From CAYOLL01 sp964404765 [NCBI: uncultured Gemmatimonadota bacterium] (lineage in GTDB: Bacteria > 4572-55): a stretch of DNA of 11,443 nucleotides. The position numbers were made by a program, and so were the translations under genes. The stretch covers positions 1 to 11,443 of the forward strand of contig CAYOLL010000027.1 in NCBI GenBank assembly GCA_964404765.1. The letters are read 5' to 3'. Within the stretch, counting starts at the first letter, position 1. Each line of letters starts with the position of its first letter. The notes below the pieces were generated by a model. It ran no database searches, was not told the origin of the DNA, and saw nothing but the letters and a program-made list of their open reading frames with translations. Below, piece by piece: positions 9,001 to 11,443 of this stretch.

Positions 9001-10170
9001 GATGGCGAAACAACGCCGCAAGCGGCTGCCACGTCGCTGGAAAAAATGTCGTGGGAAATGCAATTAACCGCGACTTCGACCGGCGCGCGTGATCTTTACA
9101 GCTATATTGGTATTCACAATGCGGCCGATAAGGGCTATGATCCGGACTACGACGCGCTGCAATTTGAGCCGCGCGGCGATAAGAAAGTCATGCTCTATTT
9201 CCCGCAAGAAACAATCAACTTAACCTCCGACATTCGCGGCGGTATTAATAATGAGCTCGAAGTCTGGAACATGGTTGTTGAAACCAAGAACGTGACCGAC
9301 GCGGTTACTTTGGCCTGGCCAACCATCAATAACGTGCCGTCAACCTACGGCGTGGAATTGGTGGCGCTGGACGAAAACGGCGTCGCGGTCGAAACAGTTA
9401 ACATGCGCAAGACCAGCGCCTACACCTTCGCCCCGTCGGTTCCGGCTCAGCCGGCCGGCAACGGTGAACTGAGTGTGGCGTCTAACACGGTCAAAGAAAC
9501 GCCGGCGCTGTTACCGATGAGCCTGCGGCAAGCCGAAGCGGGCCAAATCCGCCGCTTTGAAATTCACGTTCACGAAGTGGCCATATCGGCCGAATTGGCC
9601 TCGTTTACAGCTATCAGCCGCGTCAAGGACATCCAGTTAACCTGGACGACCAACAACGAAACGGTTGATCACAGCGGCTTCCACGTTTATCGTGGCAGCG
9701 AAAACGCGGTCGATATGAGCGAATTCACCCGTCTTTCCAGCGCGACGGTTGTCAGCAAAGAAGGTAGCTACACCTTTGTTGATGCCGACGTCAAGGATCA
9801 AGAGATGTATGCCTATCTGTTGACTGCGGTTAACAGAGATGGTCTGGAACTTGAAGCCGGTCGGTTGTCGGCAGTGTTCAACAGCGAGAAGCTCTCGTTT
9901 GAACTGAAAGCCAACTATCCGAACCCGTTCAATCCGTCAACGACAATCGCCTTCAGCTTGCCGGCCACCGGCAAGACCTCACTGAAGATCTACAATGCCG
10001 CCGGTCAGTTGGTTAAGACCTTGATTGACGGTAATGTGGAAGTTGGTCGTCACACGGTTGTATGGGATGGTCGCAATAATAGCGATCGGCAGACGGCTTC
10101 CGGCGTCTACTTCTATGTTCTTGCGTCCGGTAAGCAATCCGCGACGAGAAAGATGATTATGCTGAAGTAA
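1..10170 (+). CDS. Giant secreted multi-Ig-domain protein with type IX secretion sorting domain (5' partial)
   Basis: The frame is open from base 1 to the TAA at 10168-10170, giving 3389 residues with no N-terminus; the TTG at 49 is mid-protein, inside the same repeat pattern. Nearly all of it is a tandem beta-sandwich array. Each module has a 'v.lyYr....W' strand, a 'DG.Y.f..A.DsaGN' strand and turn, and an 'F.vD.tAP' link to the next. Order: compact Ig-like modules (to about 4320), larger modules (to about 7740), an FnIII-like module, GWN modules, a beta-rich region, a second FnIII-like module and a sorting domain with NYPNPFNPSTT. In characterised type IX systems this domain directs export across the outer membrane, after which it is usually cleaved. 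No catalytic domain is visible. An adhesin, filament or surface-layer role is inferred from architecture. The signal peptide must lie upstream. No frameshift is apparent. Confidence 0.95.
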   Translation, partial: SYGPLTEQIKAPEVDLLTDETAPSAGAITITPAPLVSDELPFTASAVVSDIQGLDRIEWIVNDVVVQSDNLNGDSTATAALHYISPECGTYVVNYRVYDNCNNVASPGQTAKITTDDQAPYANITGLSLPSGTCTNAASVTLTFTDTDTTSNCSTSGYTANKASIFWRVNGGAWSPLLAPVVSTPPTTTAEHVFNFNTVGGVNGLYEFQAVAGADSAGNVDVLNPHIVEASICYDSTMAIARVIESSLQACYNAAEVADSLLFAIAVDEPAPGSGVDFVQVYLNGTLSAVYPATAIVSGWLNVSIGSLPEGVNWIGVRACDNAGNCEAAPTPTQEVSFIKDTVAPALVFNATPFSGTTGVSQVPAGGQWTSNQPVITVNYDANDVTTGIASTKLYYRWSETAAGAGTFGGWIDYTTDNTGRARSGELATYNFTFDISTTGGVGYYQFAMTSTDSCGNMRALVGPSASILIDSELPLSYIDIDPLQNCYAAAAFGGAGLTVTGQAWNGINGIDSVVVYIVNANTGVVVRQQPWNPNGALVEAENPIGSGYYPFTVTFPAVPADGYYGFISEAVDMAGNREVFNSMTSDWRFFVDATAPTPVAITHTSNTPGYSTEHFVTLRYSAADTTSGLDYIELAYQYAGAGSFILIDANELEGVTLRDSSSFLFDSYSALGDGPYTFRITAADNCGNVTQSTVNVHVDTFTPITALTLVDSLCNRSTDVTVNFSINDDTLIRSSGLDGLTVWCLSDTGWLNTVYTPVSVPATLAGQITLTALREGYWECVAVASDSAGNDEFLAGPGDITFSIDRTAPVADLNVLTKFTTNYDGQISLCFDASDVNAFTTLFTDGQLDHVEVWQDSNLGRGFNPVPLAGFAGVKVVSLDVDAYGSEFTGCITVDVDTQPAPSGDGLYFYKLVVEDCAGNRDSSNAVWTIVDRVAPTAVLSDTTLCVSSMPGTAADMPVMRITYGDAAFNPAYSPVLNANAGSTERSNVQKIEIWRNTDYGQNWTGWELVSSLIAGITNPPSILFYMPPAANPQFPDADYLYVAVAVDSAGNREDRVINYSYFDDNDNNPATVDTTSELSFSVDRQAMDISLADLANYYTSNFDIRYFGFDPEFSSGDTVEIFWTALLPGVSDSTTEGTSATNPIDGVYTFTRPDGWYNIQARSMDRCGNIAFSAIDNVIVDRVTPSFNSYLLPANCDSTGFFGVLNNAVGQGVGGDRDTLYFDGGSFVIRTSVFDSSFVAAVGVDFTSGGWVRLGYQYNQGSTVWLPNRGAANTDTTTSWFWMRGVTVLMNFNFRFDVDKAGNGDGDYLFVFQAADSAGNMSPVYMPLTNSWTVDRKAPQATLHGLPTATNISNLVLNYDYSTHEDWERVQLWYSVGNPGVSGTAVGVKWSLVKQNGTHKPDPLGTFDWTFPPGTNTYCFTTIAWDNCGNTNAVPEFVPLLVNPVPNATHTTPAEGGYNPFLAGDTLRVDAANPIIDADYPEDIQCIAYNDILPGSIVSNGTNSIDIFCEQVKINTDVTCNNDVNGGYGIKINIAARAPIMKNLRHVELWYRTFQACDFNANWEYYDAIVKDYTQGNVTLPAPSNQTIIVNNGPMYCADNVFAGTRIPTATGYDCDGDSNSDEVWIGTLDFCFPDGDGMYQFYTIAVDSAGLREVVPNGLVADWTIILDTADFDTTSAVPTPVATVKVTDKPVNYLDFLAESPDTRVIDFEVSFNDQTVSCVGSGVDSIWVFYRKDCDFNGTWDLTDTVAIYHGNDLEKSDLDGTRYRKELGSMKTLMEGLQTLQQLQGSFIDTMSVQTDGWYQFYAIASDRTGAAPVSQPLPFSNLPGAADSTQDQRGCYLSHLERDSFINFTVDATDSVTVDAVNPASDISDDMVEPVRRDSTDYYYNDVIVDVPYHAYNWYKNCSNTDVPDVSDVNPADLFNDVPYPRIDEVRMYFRVDRCNEAAIDMYDALGVPPIPPTLPTTPERNVPKFTPWILWDVLGGIDGDLLVNDPIDGHFEFSASEVATTGHIPDGIYQVFTVAYDTVGNVEPWPNGAAVLQNVQLNDGLGVYYERDPRIAEFIIDTKAPASWAICDDYNKDGDYKDNEDGYFFIVPQDTIYYHFEDLSPITTLGDCYGSGVELVQMYYRYDDRKGKSGGDLIDGFGEWISVPTTDSNPDGIIVFNSTDFAGDGIYEVEFVAKDYAGNWEMRNKVAECRITVDTMIPLAVACSDSFVAYDPYLKTDLTSTALNFFTGMAKDKALCMDPYFNQYSTTWVYGKDQVIVPVEYVAMAQTVSQMDSVNLYYRVMEDSTGSWQAWKFYQAHTYLGNTGLTTTDPGRCDDTKWYVDSLDVSKCYQLLRGQFCFFPPTDGYYEFALIAVNQAGISEMDSIRGIPLNPVRDNLTTVDTVNPVTGITATAANPSYCNKVTITFNTKDNFTGVDRYRLYFKFEPEGNNNNRSGKSVSTWTLYPTENKDGVINTAGEGGLLIGTSSAPSGFTSIPMSDPQKSSEHHFTYEFRVTTAMLAWTTNYATQTATPPTNTTPSMLGNGDGVYTFMLVGFDGALDDDDATPAKGGTFAYKPDGNTMAYTAEDIRNWKISNIMADNVVNNYPNDPKGLLAWVREVDVPNNEIHLRWMKNTESDVAGYEIWYKMDPTMSYDPASYWPNARMNPDLSAPGLVKLLDIPFGSLQVEGDWYEYTFYISTGEYFGGAKLLPGQPYFFNVFAYDGNGNEATDTPCGVDGDFADGRHVSRFGDNEVYAEDYDQQPLWIGWNMVSAPFEPVAGSGADLKVTDVFDIIDFNTQDASGIFMAESWDPLNGMGWTGNYENELPSTFTEGRGYFVNTIKEGYTFGFGPEDINNFVLNGVDTTDANDDAMFSPEAIDWDTLGYYTPSIPKTFADPDPAVLGWNLVGNNLPVPIYWDGARPYNTKAKVDYRSITFSDPLTVKSYYQWDGSDYQWFSSVSGACAGCDSVLQGTINPWDAFWVKVDKANTSIRIHRTNLRKAADGTLALRSDGETTPQAAATSLEKMSWEMQLTATSTGARDLYSYIGIHNAADKGYDPDYDALQFEPRGDKKVMLYFPQETINLTSDIRGGINNELEVWNMVVETKNVTDAVTLAWPTINNVPSTYGVELVALDENGVAVETVNMRKTSAYTFAPSVPAQPAGNGELSVASNTVKETPALLPMSLRQAEAGQIRRFEIHVHEVAISAELASFTAISRVKDIQLTWTTNNETVDHSGFHVYRGSENAVDMSEFTRLSSATVVSKEGSYTFVDADVKDQEMYAYLLTAVNRDGLELEAGRLSAVFNSEKLSFELKANYPNPFNPSTTIAFSLPATGKTSLKIYNAAGQLVKTLIDGNVEVGRHTVVWDGRNNSDRQTASGVYFYVLASGKQSATRKMIMLK
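49..4323 (+). repeat. Array of about 12 compact Ig-like modules
   Basis: These are protein-level tandem repeats of roughly 100-150 residues. Links of the 'F.vD.tAP' type lie near bases 55, 349, 690, 1018, 1408, 1774, 2095, 2413, 2794, 3247, 3544 and 4006. Most modules end their F strand with a D-x-x-GN turn (DSAGN, DNCGN, DSCGN, EDCAGN, DRCGN), typical of bacterial Ig-like domains in surface proteins. Sequence is well diverged between modules, so this is an old expansion, not a recent DNA duplication. Cysteines sit at two fixed places that alternate between successive modules (see findings). Module borders are approximate because they come from motif reading only. Confidence 0.8.
4324..7740 (+). 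repeat. Array of about 6 enlarged Ig-like modules with acidic loops
   Basis: Module links can be read near 4324, 5005, 5563, 6202, 6613 and 7171. The spacing is about 135-225 residues, mostly larger than in the upstream array. Each module keeps a 'vwvfYRkd' or 'VQMYYRYDD'-like strand and a 'DG.Y.F..iA.D' strand. The insertions carry Asp/Asn-rich loops: CDFNANWEYYD at 4675-4707, CDFNGTWDLTD at 5215-5247 and DYNKDGDYKDNED at 6241-6279. These resemble calcium-binding loops of the dockerin or thrombospondin-3 kind, but ion binding is inferred. Cysteine content is higher and less regular than upstream. The first of these modules is AT-richer than the rest of the gene. Confidence 0.7.
7741..8235 (+). 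other. Fibronectin type III-like module in the giant protein
   Basis: The segment shows the usual FnIII signature: 'NEIHLRWMKNTESDVAGYEI' for strands B-C, then a late 'LLPGQPYFFNVFAYDGNGNE' corresponding to the Y-x-F-x-V-x-A-x-D strand F. It marks the end of the Ig-like array and the start of the C-terminal stalk region. Such modules commonly act as spacers in secreted bacterial proteins; no enzymatic role is suggested. Confidence 0.6.
8236..8960 (+). other. Paired 'GWN' beta-rich modules in the giant protein
   Basis: Two related stretches begin with a Trp-rich strand: GWNMVSAPF (from 8269) and GWNLVGNN (from 8677). They are followed by aromatic strands such as YYQWDGSDYQW and end in GRGYFV and WDAFWVKV. 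In my knowledge of the families, GWN(L/M)V modules occur just before type IX or FlgD-like sorting domains in many proteins of this bacterial group. Their function is unknown to me. The two copies are diverged, so this is an old duplication. Confidence 0.55.
8961..9579 (+). other. Beta-rich pre-sorting region of the giant protein
   Basis: The stretch runs from about LRKAADGTLA to RRFEIHVHEV. It includes 'WEMQLTATSTGARDLYSYIG', a 'DYDALQFEP' acidic segment, 'KVMLYFPQE' and a closing Arg-rich strand RRFEIHV. This combination is typical of the region preceding the last FnIII-like module and sorting domain in type IX cargo proteins. It is also visibly GC-richer and Ala-richer than the enlarged modules. 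I do not recognise a named domain with confidence. Confidence 0.45.
9580..9885 (+). other. Second FnIII-like module before the sorting domain
   Basis: The motif sequence 'IQLTWTTNNETVDHSGFHVY', followed by a late 'YAYLLTAVNRDG' strand, matches the short FnIII-like module that commonly precedes FlgD-like sorting domains ('L.W.t..E..n.GF.vyR'). It most likely spaces the sorting domain away from the cargo. Confidence 0.65.
9886..10170 (+). other. Type IX secretion (type A / FlgD-like) C-terminal sorting domain
   Basis: NYPNPFNP lies at 9913-9936 and is followed by STTIAFSLP, LKIYNAAGQLVKTL, VVWDGRN, ASGVYFYVL and the terminal KMIMLK. These are the canonical ordered blocks of the C-terminal signal that targets proteins to the type IX secretion machinery. 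In the family this roughly 85-95-residue domain is recognised at the outer membrane and usually removed, often with attachment of the cargo to a surface glycolipid. No translocon gene is in the window, so activity of the system in this organism is inferred. Confidence 0.9.
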
Positions 10171-10189
10171 TTTGGGCAGGATTTGTAAA

Positions 10190-10220
10190 CCCCGGCGAAG
10201 GCCTAAAACTTTCGCCGGGG
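10190..10220 (+). terminator. Stem-loop after the giant gene, probable terminator
   Basis: A perfect 10-bp inverted repeat, CCCCGGCGAA at 10190-10199 with TTCGCCGGGG at 10211-10220, encloses an 11-base loop. It starts 19 bases after the stop codon. No T-run follows (the next bases are CGCCTGCTAA), so it is not a classical intrinsic terminator. It may end transcription weakly, depend on another factor, or protect the mRNA 3' end. Its position between two genes with separate expression signals supports a boundary role. Confidence 0.6.
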
Positions 10221-10252
10221 CGCCTGCTAAAATAATTCTGCAAAAATTTTGG

Positions 10253-10281
10253 TGGACATTTGATGACGGGTTGCATATATT
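10253..10281 (+). promoter_or_regulatory. Predicted sigma70-type promoter of the small PID protein gene
   Basis: TGGACA at 10253-10258 matches the -35 consensus at 5 of 6 bases, and TATATT at 10276-10281 matches the -10 consensus at 5 of 6, with an optimal 17-bp spacer. Transcription would start near 10288, giving a leader of about 76 bases. The Bacteroidetes-type -7 element (TAnnTTTG) is not seen, which weakly argues against a core Bacteroidetes host. This is a prediction from sequence only. Confidence 0.55.
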
Positions 10282-10293
10282 AATTACGTAAAT

Positions 10294-10321
10294 GCCTTGC
10301 AGGTTAAAGCCTGAGCAAGGC
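10294..10321 (+). other. 5' leader hairpin of the small PID protein gene
   Basis: GCCTTGC at 10294-10300 pairs with GCAAGGC at 10315-10321, with a possible inner AGG/CCT helix (10301-10303 with 10310-10312). It begins only a few bases after the predicted transcription start and ends about 30 bases before the ribosome binding site. A 5' hairpin in this place usually stabilises mRNA; a regulatory role is possible but not shown. Its 7-bp stem core recurs in the downstream terminator. No known riboswitch consensus was recognised. Confidence 0.45.
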
Positions 10322-10351
10322 GATGCGCCCTCTCTCTAACCCCAAGCGAAT

Positions 10352-10356
10352 GGAGG
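10352..10356 (+). promoter_or_regulatory. Ribosome binding site fixing the start of the small PID protein
   Basis: GGAGG lies 8 bases upstream of the ATG at 10365. It decides the start: an in-frame ATG at 10323 lies inside the leader, overlaps the hairpin end, has no such site, and would place a 14-residue Arg-rich extension before an otherwise perfect signal peptide. Confidence 0.85.
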
Positions 10357-10364
10357 AAAAACGA

Positions 10365-10586
10365 ATGAAAAAAGTCGCTTTAGTCGTAACGACTGTTCTG
10401 TTGAGCCTAATGGTTCTGACGGTTGTTGCATCCATGGCGCAGTTGACGCCTGGCCCGCCGCCGCCGCCGGTCTCAAGCCCGGAAGTCGGCCGCTATGTAG
10501 CAACTCCGATTGACGGAGGCATTGTTGTGCTGATGTCAATGTTGGGCTATGGTGTTTATAGGCTGCGTAAAAACGACGATCAGTAA
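10365..10586 (+). CDS. Small secreted membrane-anchored PID-motif protein (PID-CTERM-like)
   Basis: This is a 73-residue protein. Residues 1-25 form a signal peptide (MKK, a hydrophobic core, SMA before Gln26). Residues 28-35 are proline-rich (TPGPPPPP), residues 48-50 are PID followed by GG, residues about 51-65 form a short hydrophobic helix, and residues 66-69 are RLRK followed by an acidic end. Motif, helix and basic tail in that order form the tripartite plan of exosortase and sortase C-terminal signals. From memory, it closely resembles short proteins of Bacteroidetes annotated as PID-CTERM sorting-domain proteins, which also have a poly-Pro run before PIDGG. The mature part before PID is only about 22 residues, so it is an anchor with almost no cargo. 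It probably sits in the envelope with the proline-rich part outside. It has its own promoter, leader hairpin, strong ribosome binding site and terminator. Function is unknown. Confidence 0.85.
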   Translation: MKKVALVVTTVLLSLMVLTVVASMAQLTPGPPPPPVSSPEVGRYVATPIDGGIVVLMSMLGYGVYRLRKNDDQ

Positions 10587-10603
10587 GAAAATTTTTTTTC
10601 GAT

Positions 10604-10637
10604 AAAAAGGCAAGGCTCGCAAGAGCCTTGCTTTTTT
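10604..10637 (+). terminator. Intrinsic terminator of the small PID protein gene
   Basis: GCAAGGCTC at 10610-10618 pairs perfectly with GAGCCTTGC at 10623-10631 around a GCAA tetraloop (GNRA type), followed immediately by six T at 10632-10637. The A-run at 10604-10608 lets the stem extend and would provide a U-run on the opposite strand, so it could work in both directions. A second run of eight T (10592-10599) lies just upstream. This is the clearest transcription end in the window and isolates the small gene from the Uma2 gene. Confidence 0.93.
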
Positions 10638-10671
10638 AGTTTACTGAACGATAAAAATTGAAGAGGTCTCC

Positions 10672-11443
10672 ATGCCGGACACTTTGACAACACCCCCGAT
10701 TACGGTATCGCCGCCGATCAGCAAACGCATCATGACGATCGAACAAGAACCCGATGTGTCTAATTTGCTCACGGAGGATGATACGCCTGTGGATAACATG
10801 CTTTCCGAGAAACAACAACGCTTGCTGATTCATCCGCTATATAGCTCGTGGCAGCCGGGACGCATTTTTTTGGCGGCAGCTAATGTCGGCATTTATGCGT
10901 CACATAATCGACCGGCGATAGTCCCGGACATGTTTTTGAGTCTGGATGTGCAGCCGGCGGAAGATTGGATGGCGAAGAAGCATCGTTGTTATTTACTGTG
11001 GATTTTTGGCAAGCCGCCGGAAGTTGTGGTGGAAATTGTATCCAACAAGATTGGCGGGGAAGCGCAGAGCAAGCGGGCGGATTATGCGCAAATGGGCGTG
11101 CGATATTACATTATTTATGATCCGCTAAAGCAAGTTCAATTGCAGAAATTAATGGTTTATGAATTGGCTTTGACCGAATATTTTCCATTGCAAGAGCCGC
11201 TTCTGGAATCTTTGGGTCTGCGAGTAGGTTTATGGCGCGGCAAGTTTGAAGAGAAGGAAGATGAGTGGCTGCGTTGGTCAGATGGGCAAGGCAATCTGCT
11301 TTTAACCGGTGATGAACGGGCGGAGCAGGCGCTCCGGCAGATGACACAAGAGCATCAGCGGGCCGAGCAGGCGCTCCGGCAGATGACACAAGAGCATCAG
11401 CGGGCAGAGCAGGAATATCAACGTGCGGAAGCGCTTGCGGCCA
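10672..11443 (+). CDS. Uma2 family (DUF820) putative endonuclease with coiled-coil tail (3' partial)
   Basis: The ATG at 10672 follows AGAGG (10662-10666) by 5 bases. The frame then stays open for 257 codons to the window edge. The core, about residues 47-195, has the Uma2 signatures: VPDMFLSLDV (Pro85-Asp86), EVVVEIVS (Glu121), SKRADYAQMGVRYYIIYDP (Lys134) and LRWSDGQGNLLLTG. Asp86, Glu121 and Lys134 are the likely PD-(D/E)XK-type catalytic residues. The family fold is nuclease-like, but biological function is unproven for most members. The 'EIVSNK..G..(S)K..DYA..GV.YY' wording and the coiled-coil tail match the subtype common in cyanobacteria and Chloroflexi, which hints at transfer between phyla. 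The first 45 or so residues are a poorly conserved, Pro/Ser/Thr-rich extension. From residue 214 the tail is an Arg/Glu/Gln-rich coiled coil of near-identical 14-residue repeats. It lies 34 bases past the terminator, so it needs its own promoter; only a weak candidate (-35 TTGCTT, -10 TAAAAA at 10652) is seen. Confidence 0.88.
   Translation, partial: MPDTLTTPPITVSPPISKRIMTIEQEPDVSNLLTEDDTPVDNMLSEKQQRLLIHPLYSSWQPGRIFLAAANVGIYASHNRPAIVPDMFLSLDVQPAEDWMAKKHRCYLLWIFGKPPEVVVEIVSNKIGGEAQSKRADYAQMGVRYYIIYDPLKQVQLQKLMVYELALTEYFPLQEPLLESLGLRVGLWRGKFEEKEDEWLRWSDGQGNLLLTGDERAEQALRQMTQEHQRAEQALRQMTQEHQRAEQEYQRAEALAA
11317..11412 (+). repeat. 42-bp tandem repeat encoding a coiled coil in the Uma2 protein
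   Basis: Two complete 42-bp units (11317-11358 and 11359-11400) differ at one base by eye, and a third begins at 11401 and diverges after 12 bases. The unit encodes RAEQALRQMTQEHQ, which is 14 residues or exactly two heptads, so gain or loss of units keeps both the reading frame and the coiled-coil register. Near identity at DNA level, silent sites included, points to recent duplication or conversion. Confidence 0.9.

Noticed and set aside
10323-10364. ATG at 10323 as the start of the small PID protein
   Set aside because: It has no ribosome binding site and overlaps the end of the leader hairpin. It would also put an Arg-rich extension ahead of a complete signal peptide. The ATG at 10365, with GGAGG 8 bases upstream, fits much better.
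10288-10364. Riboswitch (for example a cyclic-di-GMP class) in the leader of the small gene
   Set aside because: Only one short hairpin is present; the conserved bases and second helix of known classes were not found.
11111-11389. Minus-strand frame of 92 codons with Ser-Ala-Gly-Ala-Pro repeats
   Set aside because: The apparent protein repeat is only the reverse reading of the 42-bp tandem repeat in the Uma2 gene.

Overview
The window reads as a piece of chromosome from a Gram-negative bacterium of the Fibrobacteres-Chlorobi-Bacteroidetes group or a related candidate phylum. The main reason is the C-terminal type IX secretion (FlgD-like) sorting domain on the first gene. The phylum cannot be fixed from this sequence alone. 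Base composition is about 50% GC overall, and all three genes are on the + strand.

Bases 1-10170 are one uninterrupted reading frame, already open at the left edge, encoding the last 3389 residues of a giant secreted protein. It is built from about 18 Ig-like beta-sandwich modules. The first twelve (to about 4320) are compact, and the next six (to about 7740) are larger and richer in acidic, possibly calcium-binding loops. After them come a fibronectin-III-like module, a pair of 'GWN' modules, a beta-rich pre-sorting region, a second fibronectin-III-like module and the sorting domain. The protein is probably a surface-displayed or released filamentous adhesin or structural protein. Its true start lies outside the window.

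Bases 10171-10364 hold a stem-loop after the giant gene, a good sigma70-type promoter, a leader hairpin and a strong ribosome binding site. These serve a 73-residue secreted microprotein (10365-10586), made of a signal peptide, a poly-proline stretch, a PID motif, a short hydrophobic helix and a basic tail. This is the layout of sortase/exosortase-type C-terminal anchors with almost nothing else attached. A textbook intrinsic terminator follows it, so it looks like a self-contained transcription unit.

Bases 10672-11443 encode a Uma2-family (DUF820, PD-(D/E)XK fold) protein, cut by the right edge. Its C-terminal coiled coil is encoded by a nearly perfect 42-bp tandem repeat.

The most interesting observations are a regularly alternating cysteine pattern along the Ig-like array, which suggests two-module disulfide-clamped units, and the stand-alone PID microprotein cassette beside a type IX secretion cargo gene. 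No tRNA, rRNA, CRISPR array, insertion sequence or attachment site was seen.
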